6,953 nt of DNA from an uncultured Pseudomonadota bacterium (GCA_937967875.1 CALBTQ010000710.1:1-6953), one strand, 5' to 3'. Shown: positions 1 to 6,173, numbered from the stretch's first letter. Numbers and translations: made by a program. The notes: generated by a model not told the origin, from the letters alone.

Positions 1-32
1 CCCTGGAAATCGCGACCCGCCCAGACCATCCA

Positions 33-126
33 ACCCCTGACAAGGGGTGAAGGAATCCGCGTTGAAAGACAAGGTGATATTCCCGATTGGAAAACATCTG
101 AGTCATCACCTGCACCCCTCCGGGGT
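33..126. repeat. Cluster of three inverted repeats
   Basis: Three perfect stems follow one another. ACCCCT/AGGGGT lies at 33-38/43-48 with a GACA loop. AGGTGAT/ATCACCT lies at 72-78/105-111 with a 26-nt interior. ACCCC/GGGGT lies at 114-118/122-126 with a TCC loop. The first and third stems share the ACCCC...GGGGT core. No T-run follows, so they do not look like intrinsic terminators. They could be part of a dispersed palindromic repeat or a structured RNA. TTGAAAG at 62-68, downstream of the first hairpin, is CRISPR-repeat-like in style, but only one copy is visible. Confidence 0.4.
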
Positions 127-174
127 TTGCTTGAATTTGCTCCATCTGATACCAGGGCTTCGCCCTTCGCTATT

Positions 175-230
175 GACCTGCGCCCTACGGGCTTGAAGAG
201 ACGCCCCGCTCCCTGCGGACTTGAAAATTC
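175..230. repeat. Two imperfect 28-nt tandem units
   Basis: Units 175-202 and 203-230 align without gaps at 20 of 28 positions. The best conserved part is CCT-r-CGG-r-CTTGAA-r-A (184-199 and 212-227). The first unit contains the palindrome GCCC-TAC-GGGC, which is decayed in the second. The stretch directly upstream (154-166, AGGGC-TTC-GCCCT) is a similar short hairpin with a different sequence. The divergence suggests old duplication or a dispersed repeat family rather than an active tandem array. Confidence 0.45.
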
Positions 231-340
231 TGTGCGGAAATCCATTTCAACGTTGTTCAACTTCGCCCGGTTTTCCTCTCGGGACACCCTAAATCGGAAT
301 CGCCTTCCGGTATTTTCAAACTCTCACAACTTAAAACAAC

Positions 341-466
341 ATGCGCGGAAGTCGGCTGGAACGCCTGTGCGAACGCGGCATGCTGCTGCACCACGGCACG
401 GTGCGCTTCGACGGTCCGCTGAGCGCGTGCCTGGCGGAGTACGAAACACTCTATCGCCCGCGCTGA
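341..466 (+). pseudogene. Remnant C-terminus of an ABC transporter ATPase (Wzt/KpsT-like)
   Basis: A 41-codon frame ends in TGA at 464-466 and encodes MRGSRLERLCERGMLLHHG followed by a segment like 'vrfdGPLsacLAEYEtLY'. This pattern, L-C-(D/E)-R-(G/A)-x-x-L-x-x-G-x-x-x-x-x-G-x-x-x-x-x-x-x-x-Y, is what follows the H-loop in ATP-binding subunits of polysaccharide and O-antigen ABC exporters, where it forms the last strands and helix of the nucleotide-binding domain. Walker A, the signature motif, Walker B and the H-loop are all absent. An in-frame TAA lies three codons upstream of the ATG, and nothing upstream in any frame reads as the missing part. There is no ribosome site before 341. I read it as the 3' scar of a gene whose 5' part was deleted or replaced by the repeat-like block. 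The family call rests on motif pattern alone, over a short length. Confidence 0.55.
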
Positions 467-470
467 TCGT

Positions 471-499
471 TTGCGCCCCGCCCCCGGCGGTGGTACAAA
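471..499 (+). promoter_or_regulatory. Putative sigma70 promoter for the large lipoprotein gene
   Basis: TTGCGC (471-476) and TACAAA (494-499) are separated by exactly 17 nt. Transcription would start near 506, giving a leader of about 23 nt that contains AGGAG (517-521) seven bases before the ATG at 529. The -35 hexamer is the same as that proposed upstream of the HAD gene. The call is by consensus only. Confidence 0.45.
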
Positions 500-528
500 G
501 TAATGTTGCATTATGCAGGAGTAAGCCC

Positions 529-2988
529 ATGCGTTGGACTGCCTTGATCGTCGTTTTGTTGCTGGCCGTTGCCTGCTCGACGGGCAACGATACCGACACC
601 GCCCAAACCGCGGGCATTACCGACCTGAAGGCCGAGCCCGTGCCGACCGACACCGCGCTGATGCTGCCCGGCGACGCCGGCGACGGCTCGGTGGTCATGG
701 TCAACGGGCGGGCGATCCGGCCGGCGGGCTCGTTGGTGCAGGTGCACGATTTTCCGTCCTGCCTGCAGGTGCTGCCCGACGGCGACGTGGCCGTGGTCAG
801 CATGCGCAGCAAGCACGTGAACATCATCGACGGCGACGCGTTTTCGGTCATCGGCGAAGCGGCTACCGGCTCGGCGTTCGTCGGACTGACGGCCAACGCG
901 GCGGGCGACACGCTCTACGTCAGCGGCGGCGCGAAGCAGGTCATTTACGAGTTTGCGCTGACCGCCGGCACGCCCACGTTGATCCGCGAAATTCCGACGT
1001 TCGGCTTCCCGCTGGGCGTGGCGCTTACGCCCGACGAAAGCACATTGCTGGTCGCCAGCAGCTACGGCCAGTCGGTGTACTTCATCGACCTGAGCACCGG
1101 CGAGAACGTCGGCCAGGCGATCGCCGGCATCTATCCCTATGACATCGAAATCAACGCCGTGCGCAACGAGGCGTTCGTCTCCAACTGGGGCGGCTCGTCG
1201 GTCACGGTGGTCGACCTGGACGACATGGAGGCCGTCGCGGAAATCACCGTCGGCCAGCATCCCGAGGGAATGGTCCTGTCGCCCGACGGCAACACGCTGT
1301 ACGTGACCGACGCCGACAGCGACACGGTCAGCGTCGTGGACGTGGCCGATCGCGAACTGATCGCCACCTACGACATCTACAACGCGCAGGAGATCGTCGG
1401 CGGCAGCCCGGTCGACATCGCCGTCAGCGACGACGGCGACACGCTTTACGTCGCCGCGGCCGGCCTGAACGCGGTGGTCGTGCTCGATGCCGACGACGGC
1501 GGCGTGCTGGGCATGATCCCCACCGGGTATTATCCGTCGGCGGTGGCGCTCGACGAGGCGACGGGCGTGCTTTACGTGGCCAACGGCAAGGGCGGCGGCA
1601 TCCCGGCGCTCAACCGCAAGGGCGTGTCGATGACCGGCACGGTCGAGCAGATCGACCTGCCCGACAACACGCAACTGGCCGACTACACGCAAACGGTCAT
1701 GGACAACCTCACGCGCACCGAGCTGTACTGGGAGACGATGGAATTCGAGAGCCCGATTCCCACCGAGCGCGGCGTGCCCTCGCAGCAGATCAAACGCGTG
1801 GTCTTCATCATGCGCGAGAACAAGACCTTCGATCAGGAGCTGTCGGACCTCGACGGCGTCAACGGCGATCCCGCGCATCTGGTGTTCGGCCGCAACAACA
1901 CGCCCAACACGCACGCGCTGGCCGAGATGTTCACCAACTGCGACAATTACTACAGCGAAGCCAACGCCTCGGTGCAGGGCCACATGTGGTCGACGATGAT
2001 GTACTCGAACGACTACGTGGAAAAGTGCTGGGCGAGCAAGGACCGCACCTCGATGTCGGGCGTCGAGCCGGCGGCGATCGGCGGCAACAAGACGATCTTC
2101 CATCATTTGATGAATAACGACGTCAAATTCCGCGTGTACGGCCAGGTGGTCGGCACGCTGTCGGACATCGGCACGCTGGCCCCGTACATCGACTTCAAGT
2201 ACGGCTTCTGGAACCTGGGCATCTCCGATGAAATCAAGGCCGACGAAATCATCCGCGAGATGGAAGGCGGCATCTGGCCCGAGTTCGTCTACATCTCGCT
2301 GCACAACGACCACACCAACGGCTCGGACGCCGGTCAGCCGACCGTCCAGTTCTACGTCGGCGACAACGACGCGGGTCTGGGCAAAATAATCGACTACATC
2401 ACCCACAGCGAGTACTGGAACGAAACGGCGATCTTCATCACCGAAGACGATCCGCAGTCCGGCTCCGACCACGTCGACCCGCACCGGTCGATCGGCCTGG
2501 TCATTTCGCCCTGGGCCAAGCACGGCTACGTGTCCAACGTGCTGTATTCGATGAGCTCGATCTGGATGACCATCCAGATGATTCTGGGCATCCCGCCGAT
2601 GACCGTCTACGACGAGCACACCAGCCCGATGTACGACTGCTTCACCATGACGCCCGACTACTCGACCTACGACGCGCTGCCCAACAACATCCCGCTCGAA
2701 TACAACCCCGACGATCTGCCGATGGCCGCTTACAGCAGCAAGCAGAACTGGGGCGCGCCCGACCAGGTGCGCCGCCTGGGCGAAGTCGTCTGGAGCATCA
2801 TGCGGCCCGGCGAGAAATTCCCGGCGCACATGTCGGTCGATTCCTACGTCGAGGACGACGAGGAGGAAGACGAAACGGAAGAGGCGCAGGAGTACCGCGA
2901 GGTCGCCGACGCACTCAAAGCCTATGCGCTGGAGCACGGCCTGTGGGACGGCTCGACGCTGCCGACCATCCCGCGCCCGGAACGGTAG
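529..2988 (+). CDS. Lipoprotein with YncE-type beta-propeller and alkaline-phosphatase-superfamily phosphoesterase domain
   Basis: The protein has 819 residues and is exported. Residues 1-16 form a lipoprotein signal (M-R-W, hydrophobic core, L-A-V-A-C) with Cys16 as the lipidated residue and Ser at +2, consistent with outer-membrane placement. Residues about 70-355 are a YVTN/YncE-like propeller with recurring 'G-x-T-L-Y-V' strands (for example residue 257 on, and 'vLYVANG' near 348). From about residue 420 there is a phosphoesterase-family domain (phospholipase C/acid-phosphatase type): E430-N-K-T-F-D435, S481-x-x-G-H485 (candidate nucleophile Ser481), H592-N-D-H595, D612-N-D614, E639-D-D641 and D647-H-V-D-P-H652. 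These are the expected metal and catalytic residues, so it looks active; the substrate is unknown. Near the C-terminus is an acidic run (E-D-D-E-E-E-D). Databases usually name this architecture 'bifunctional YncE family protein/alkaline phosphatase family protein'. The ATG at 529 is chosen for its AGGAG site (517-521) and the signal peptide, although the frame is open back to 127. Confidence 0.9.
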   Translation: MRWTALIVVLLLAVACSTGNDTDTAQTAGITDLKAEPVPTDTALMLPGDAGDGSVVMVNGRAIRPAGSLVQVHDFPSCLQVLPDGDVAVVSMRSKHVNIIDGDAFSVIGEAATGSAFVGLTANAAGDTLYVSGGAKQVIYEFALTAGTPTLIREIPTFGFPLGVALTPDESTLLVASSYGQSVYFIDLSTGENVGQAIAGIYPYDIEINAVRNEAFVSNWGGSSVTVVDLDDMEAVAEITVGQHPEGMVLSPDGNTLYVTDADSDTVSVVDVADRELIATYDIYNAQEIVGGSPVDIAVSDDGDTLYVAAAGLNAVVVLDADDGGVLGMIPTGYYPSAVALDEATGVLYVANGKGGGIPALNRKGVSMTGTVEQIDLPDNTQLADYTQTVMDNLTRTELYWETMEFESPIPTERGVPSQQIKRVVFIMRENKTFDQELSDLDGVNGDPAHLVFGRNNTPNTHALAEMFTNCDNYYSEANASVQGHMWSTMMYSNDYVEKCWASKDRTSMSGVEPAAIGGNKTIFHHLMNNDVKFRVYGQVVGTLSDIGTLAPYIDFKYGFWNLGISDEIKADEIIREMEGGIWPEFVYISLHNDHTNGSDAGQPTVQFYVGDNDAGLGKIIDYITHSEYWNETAIFITEDDPQSGSDHVDPHRSIGLVISPWAKHGYVSNVLYSMSSIWMTIQMILGIPPMTVYDEHTSPMYDCFTMTPDYSTYDALPNNIPLEYNPDDLPMAAYSSKQNWGAPDQVRRLGEVVWSIMRPGEKFPAHMSVDSYVEDDEEEDETEEAQEYREVADALKAYALEHGLWDGSTLPTIPRPER

Positions 2989-3020
2989 AACGAAACGCAA
3001 ACACAACCGACGAGGCCGCG

Positions 3021-3497
3021 ATGGACCTGACCAAGCTGGGTAACAAAATCGAGAAATATCTGCGCGACGCCGAGTACGACGTGAAGACCGTCGCCGAGCC
3101 CGACCGCGACGGCGGCGCGTGGATGTGCCGGGACGCCGAGACGGAAGTCGACTTTTTCGTCAGCGTGGAAACCAACGAGGACGACCTGCAGATTCCCACC
3201 GTGACCATCGGGGCGATCATCGAGACCTTCGACCCGAACGATCCGGAAACGGCGCTGGATCTGGAAACCGCGCTGGGTTATCTGGATCTGGCCGGCTCGT
3301 TGATCGGCGCGTCGATCACGATCACGCGTTTCGGGCTGGACGGTCTGCCCTTCGCCGCGGTGATCAACCGCGTGCCCATCGAGCAGTTCGAGCTGGAGAT
3401 GATCGAAGACCTGCTGAACTTCAACCTCAACCAGGTCGCCGCCCTCACCGGCATCACCGAAGGCGACGCCCCGACCCTCGCCGAGGACGACGAGTAG
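3021..3497 (+). CDS. Small acidic protein of unknown function (possibly YbjN/secretion-chaperone-like fold)
   Basis: The protein has 158 residues with no signal peptide or membrane segment, so it is presumably cytosolic. It is strongly acidic, ending in A-E-D-D-E. The N-terminal helix (M-D-L-T-K-L-G-N-K-I-E-K-Y-L) is followed by 'tev-DFFVSVET' and 'TVTIGAII' strands, then a helix-rich segment ending in 'EMIEDLLNFNLNQVAALTG'. The helix-strand-strand-strand-helix order with an acidic surface recalls YbjN or type III secretion-chaperone-like domains. I cannot show homology, so the role stays open. The start is the ATG at 3021 with GAGG at 3012-3015; a frame open from 2943 lies inside the preceding gene and is ignored. 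Only 32 nt separate it from the lipoprotein gene, with no visible promoter or terminator, so the two are probably co-transcribed. No toxin, enzyme or DNA-binding motif is seen. Confidence 0.75.
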   Translation: MDLTKLGNKIEKYLRDAEYDVKTVAEPDRDGGAWMCRDAETEVDFFVSVETNEDDLQIPTVTIGAIIETFDPNDPETALDLETALGYLDLAGSLIGASITITRFGLDGLPFAAVINRVPIEQFELEMIEDLLNFNLNQVAALTGITEGDAPTLAEDDE

Positions 3498-3520
3498 GCT
3501 TTCCCTTTTCCCCCCGCCCC

Positions 3521-3548
3521 TTGCGCGAATCGAATGGACGGTTAAGCT
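3521..3548 (+). promoter_or_regulatory. Putative sigma70 promoter for the HAD/DUF89 pair
   Basis: TTGCGC (3521-3526), a 16-nt spacer and TAAGCT (3543-3548) lie in the 78-nt gap after the 3021-3497 gene. Transcription would start near 3555, and GGAAGGAG (3563-3570) follows, five bases before the ATG at 3576. The -10 hexamer is identical to that before the 5194 gene. A transcription start here would rule out the in-frame GTG at 3549 as the translation start. Confidence 0.45.
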
Positions 3549-3575
3549 GTGCTCCAACGAATGGAAGGAGCCGCT

Positions 3576-4268
3576 ATGCCCGTTCACGCTGTGCTGTTCG
3601 ATTTCAACGGGGTGATCATCGACGACGAACCGCTGCACATGCAGGCGTGGCGTCAAATGCTCGCGCCGCTGGGCGTCACCTTTACCGACGACCAATTTTT
3701 CGGCGAACTGCTGGGCATTCCCGATTACGATTTTCTGCGCCGCGTACTGGCGATGAATCAGCGCACGTTGGACGCGGCGGAAATCGCCGGGCTGCACGAG
3801 GCGAAAAACGCGCGCTACAACGAGCTGATCCTCCAGGGCGATCTGGCCTGCCCCGGGGTGATCGACTTCGTGCGCGACCTGGCCGCCCACGTGCCCTTGG
3901 GCGTGGTCAGCGGCGCGCTGCGCGGCGAGATCGTCTATCACCTCGAGCGCCTCGGGCTGAGCGACTGCTTTAAAATCATCGTCGCCGCCGGCGAGTATCC
4001 GGCGTGCAAACCCGACCCCGCGCCGTACCGCATCGGCCTGCAGGCGCTCAACGCAGCGACCGGCCGCGCGTTCGAACCGGCGCACACGGTGGTCGTCGAA
4101 GACAGCGGCCACGGCGTCGCCAGCGGCATCGCCGCCGGCATGAGCGTCCTGGGCTATTGCGCCCGCGTACCCGCCGCGCGCCTGGGCGGCGCGTGCAAAC
4201 TGCTCGACGATTTCAGCGGCTACTCTTTCGCCGCGCTGGCGGCCGACCTGGACGGAGCGGGCCGATGA
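3576..4268 (+). CDS. HAD-superfamily (subfamily IA, beta-phosphoglucomutase-like) hydrolase
   Basis: The protein has 230 residues and is cytosolic. Motif I is D9-F-N11-G-V-I-I-D-D-E-P-L-H, with Asp9 the expected nucleophile. Motif II is V-V-S112-G, motif III is K145-P-D-P-A-P-Y, and motif IV is V-V-E175-D176-S-x-x-G. The 'D-E-P-L-H' segment followed by a helical insert (about residues 16-90) is a C1-cap, as in phosphoglycolate phosphatase and beta-phosphoglucomutase relatives. Such enzymes dephosphorylate or isomerise small sugar phosphates. The second Asp of the canonical D-x-D is Asn here. In HAD phosphatases that residue is the general acid/base, so chemistry or substrate range may differ; D-F-N-G variants do occur in this subfamily. 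The ATG at 3576 is preferred over GTG 3549 and ATG 3561 because GGAAGGAG sits just upstream. The stop overlaps the next start by 4 nt (ATGA), implying translational coupling with the DUF89 phosphatase. The exact substrate cannot be read from the sequence. Confidence 0.88.
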   Translation: MPVHAVLFDFNGVIIDDEPLHMQAWRQMLAPLGVTFTDDQFFGELLGIPDYDFLRRVLAMNQRTLDAAEIAGLHEAKNARYNELILQGDLACPGVIDFVRDLAAHVPLGVVSGALRGEIVYHLERLGLSDCFKIIVAAGEYPACKPDPAPYRIGLQALNAATGRAFEPAHTVVVEDSGHGVASGIAAGMSVLGYCARVPAARLGGACKLLDDFSGYSFAALAADLDGAGR

Positions 4269-5137
4269 ACAAGATCGTCACCCTCGACGCCGCCTGCCGC
4301 CAGTGTTTTTTAGACATGGTCGACCGCCTCGGCGAAAAGCATCTGCCCGCCGCCGAACTCGACCGCCTGCGCGCCCAAGTCGACGAGCTGATGGCCGCCG
4401 CGCCGCCGGGGTCCGTCGCCCCGATGGTCGCGCGGCAGGTGACCGACCTGGTGTCGGCCGCGCTGGGCATCGAGGATCCCTTCATCGCGCCCAAGCAAGT
4501 CGCCAACGAACACGCCGCCGCCGTGCTCGACGACCTGCGGGCGCTGATCGACAAGGCGGACGATCCTTTCGCCGCGGCGGTGCGCATCGCGCTGGCCGGC
4601 AACGTCATCGACTTCGTTTACCGCGGCAGCCACGACCTGTTGACCGTCGCCAAACGGCTGCTCGCCGAACCGCTGGGCATCGACGCGATCGACGAACTGC
4701 GCGCCGAACTGGTCGACGCGCGCACGGTGCTCGTGCTGGGCGACAACGTCGGCGAAACCTGGTGCGACCGCCTGCTGCTCGAACGTTTTCCGTCGCACCT
4801 GGACGTGACCTACGCGGTGCGCTCCGCGCCGATCCTCAACGACGTCACGCTGCCCGACGCGCGCATCGCCGGGCTCGATCGCGTGGCGCGCGTGCTGCCC
4901 AGCGGCTCGGACGCGCCGGGCACGCTGCTGGACAAACTCACGCCGGAGATGCGCGAACGCTTCGCCGTCGCCGACGTCGTGCTCAGCAAGGGCCAAGGCA
5001 ACTTCGAGTCGCTCTACGGCCGCGCCGCTCGCCCGCTGTATTTTATGTTCCTGGTCAAGTGCGAACACGTCGCGGGGATCATCGGGCAACCGGTCGGCAA
5101 AGGGATCATCTGGCGCTGGACGCCTGCCGCCGACTGA
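4265..5137 (+). CDS. DUF89/ARMT1-like metal-dependent damage-control phosphatase
   Basis: The protein has 290 residues and is cytosolic. The N-terminus carries C11-R-Q-C14, the CxxC pair typical of the microbial subfamily of DUF89 proteins. The core holds G-D160-N161-V-G-E164-T-W-C-D168, the metal-site motif, then 'T-Y-A-V-R-S-A-P-I-L-N-D-V' and A-D-V-V-L-S-K242-G-Q-G-N246-F-E248, the family's signature. Characterised members are Mn/Ni/Co-dependent phosphatases that hydrolyse damaged or excess phosphometabolites such as sugar phosphates or phosphopantetheine compounds. All expected residues are present, so I expect activity. The length fits the compact bacterial/archaeal form. GGAG at 4254-4257 lies seven bases before the ATG, inside the end of the HAD gene, and the start overlaps the HAD stop. 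The pairing suggests a shared clean-up role. Substrate identity is not determinable here. Confidence 0.88.
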   Translation: MNKIVTLDAACRQCFLDMVDRLGEKHLPAAELDRLRAQVDELMAAAPPGSVAPMVARQVTDLVSAALGIEDPFIAPKQVANEHAAAVLDDLRALIDKADDPFAAAVRIALAGNVIDFVYRGSHDLLTVAKRLLAEPLGIDAIDELRAELVDARTVLVLGDNVGETWCDRLLLERFPSHLDVTYAVRSAPILNDVTLPDARIAGLDRVARVLPSGSDAPGTLLDKLTPEMRERFAVADVVLSKGQGNFESLYGRAARPLYFMFLVKCEHVAGIIGQPVGKGIIWRWTPAAD

Positions 5138-5142
5138 ATATT

Positions 5143-5171
5143 TTGACAGCCATTTTGCCATGCGCTAAGCT
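5143..5171 (+). promoter_or_regulatory. Strong sigma70-like promoter for the winged-helix gene
   Basis: A perfect TTGACA -35 (5143-5148), a 17-nt spacer and TAAGCT (5166-5171) lie in the 56-nt gap after the DUF89 gene. The -10 keeps the three most conserved bases (T1, A2, T6). Transcription would start near 5178, leaving a leader of about 16 nt before the ATG at 5194. This is the best promoter in the window. Confidence 0.6.
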
Positions 5172-5193
5172 GGCCGTGAAACGGGGGCAAGCC

Positions 5194-5652
5194 ATGAGCG
5201 AACAAAAGACGTTTTACGAATGGGGCCACTTGATCGCCGCGGCCATCCGACTGCACACCCACCAGAGCGGCACGCCGCCCACGCCCGAGCAGGTCGCCGA
5301 GGCGCTGCGCACGACGACGGAAAAAGTGCTGCACGCGATCCACAAAATGGAAGAGGTCGGCGCGGTGCGCATCGTCTCCGGTTCCTTCGGCGACAAGCTG
5401 GTGCTGGAGGATCATCGGCAGCTCGAAGAGCTGGAGGGCGTCGACGTCACGCCGGAGATCGACGACGAGATCGAGGCCTTCAAGCAGGCGCAAGCCAAAA
5501 AGCACGAGGATTTATCGCGGCTGTTCGACAAGAACTACAAGGACGAGGAAAAGGAAAAGCAGAAGGAGGATCTGGCCGCGAAGATCGCCGATCCGTCCAA
5601 GCTCAAGAAGGCCGACAATCCGCTGGACGCGATGTTCAAGAAGAAATCTTGA
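5194..5652 (+). CDS. Small winged-helix-like protein with charged C-terminal tail, unknown function
   Basis: The protein has 152 residues and no signal peptide. Residues about 6-24 (F-Y-E-W-G-H-L-I-A-A-A-I-R-L-H) form an amphipathic helix. Residues 30-60 (T-P-E-Q-V-A-E-A-L then E-K-V-L-H-A-I-H-K-M-E-E-V-G-A-V-R-I-V) read as a helix-turn-helix, and 'GSFGDKLVLED' reads as a wing, as in small winged-helix regulators. From about residue 78 the chain is highly charged (repeated E, D and K; 'D-E-E-K-E-K-Q-K-E-D') and probably helical or coiled-coil, ending in K-K-K-S. DNA binding is inferred, not shown; the fold could equally serve in protein contacts. The ATG at 5194 has only a weak site (GGGGG at 5183-5187), but an in-frame GTG at 5176 falls at or before the predicted transcription start. 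The gene has its own promoter and collides with the lipoprotein gene on the other strand, overlapping it by 17 nt. Confidence 0.8.
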   Translation: MSEQKTFYEWGHLIAAAIRLHTHQSGTPPTPEQVAEALRTTTEKVLHAIHKMEEVGAVRIVSGSFGDKLVLEDHRQLEELEGVDVTPEIDDEIEAFKQAQAKKHEDLSRLFDKNYKDEEKEKQKEDLAAKIADPSKLKKADNPLDAMFKKKS

Positions 5653-6154
5653 ACGTCACCTCGTACGTGCGCGGCTTGCCGTTCACGATCAACGCCAGCA
5701 ACAAGGTAAACTCCCGCCCGGCGAGTCCCGGCAACGTGCTCGCGTCGAACATGTCGCGTCCGGCGCGGCTGGCCGGCGAAAGTCCGAAGGTCGTGGGCAG
5801 GCCCGGGGGGATCGGCGTCGGCGCGCGCAGGCCCACCTGCCCGGCGCCCAGCAAGGGCGTCGCGCCCAGCACCGGCTCGGCCATGCCGTCGGGCCAAGTG
5901 AAGGCGCACTTGTCCCAATCGACGACCACCTTCGTCTGCTCGCTCGACAGAATCATCAGCACGATCGCCGGCGGCGTAGCCCGGGCGCGCAGTTCCAGGC
6001 CGTCGCCCTTGATCACGTAAGAGAACGTCGCGCTGTCGCAGGCCATCACTTCGTCGCCGACCTTGGCCGAGACGACCTGCGCCTGAAAAATCGGATTCGC
6101 CGCGCAGCCGGCCAGTAACGCCGACAGCGCCAGCAGCAGCAACAACCGTTTCAT
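5636..6154 (-). CDS. Small putative outer-membrane lipoprotein
   Basis: The protein has 172 residues. M-K-R is followed by a leucine-rich core and the lipobox L-L-A-G-C17. Ala at +2 is compatible with outer-membrane sorting. The mature part is beta-rich, with Cys39 and Cys83 as the only other cysteines seen in its first half, a possible disulfide. The pattern 'V-V-V-D-W-D-K-C-A-F-T-W-P-D-G' followed by 'P-T-P-I-P-P-G' and 'S-P' resembles a widespread family of uncharacterised small lipoproteins with an immunoglobulin-like fold; this is recalled pattern similarity only. The start at 6154 is supported by GGAGGGGA (complement of 6161-6168) six bases upstream; an open frame extends to 6283, but that extension overlaps the Fic gene. 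It begins 19 nt after the Fic stop on the same strand, so the two may share a transcript. Its 3' end overlaps the convergent winged-helix gene by 17 nt. Confidence 0.82.
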   Translation of the reverse strand: MKRLLLLLALSALLAGCAANPIFQAQVVSAKVGDEVMACDSATFSYVIKGDGLELRARATPPAIVLMILSSEQTKVVVDWDKCAFTWPDGMAEPVLGATPLLGAGQVGLRAPTPIPPGLPTTFGLSPASRAGRDMFDASTLPGLAGREFTLLLALIVNGKPRTYEVTFKISS

Positions 6155-6173
6155 AGCTTTTCCCCTCCCCGCC

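Larger units (their letters stand above)
1..340. other. Gene-free, hairpin-rich repeat-like region
   Basis: No credible coding region is seen here on either strand. An open frame does run in from a TTG at 127 into the downstream lipoprotein gene, but its protein is low-complexity arginine/proline-rich sequence with no domain and no ribosome site. The stretch instead carries short perfect inverted repeats: 33-38 with 43-48 (6 bp), 72-78 with 105-111 (7 bp), 114-118 with 122-126 (5 bp), 154-158 with 162-166 (5 bp), 182-185 with 189-192 (4 bp) and 295-299 with 305-309 (5 bp). Its base composition is more mixed than that of the genes to the right. The 'GGGCTTCGCCC' and 'GCCCTACGGGC' style of palindrome resembles dispersed intergenic repeats seen in many environmental bacterial genomes. 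That resemblance is from memory, and only a genome-wide copy count would prove it is a repeat. Confidence 0.55.

Noticed and set aside
295..310. The hairpin CGGAA-TCGCC-TTCCG as an intrinsic terminator
   Set aside because: The stem is only 5 bp and no run of Ts follows on either strand.
127..528. A 134-codon N-terminal extension of the lipoprotein gene from a TTG
   Set aside because: It would bury the signal peptide, has no ribosome site, runs through the repeat region and overlaps the ABC remnant in another frame.
511..3006. An 831-codon open frame on the minus strand opposite the phosphoesterase gene
   Set aside because: It mirrors the codons of the real gene; its product is a monotonous Val/Asp/Arg/His-rich sequence without motifs, the usual antisense artefact of high third-position GC.
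2922..4112. A 396-codon minus-strand frame opposite the small acidic gene and the HAD gene
   Set aside because: It is low-complexity antisense shadow sequence; the plus-strand HAD motifs prove the other frame.
4303..5652. A 449-codon plus-strand frame spanning the DUF89 and winged-helix genes
   Set aside because: Over DUF89 it is arginine/alanine-rich out-of-frame translation. Only its end is real, and that part starts at 5194.
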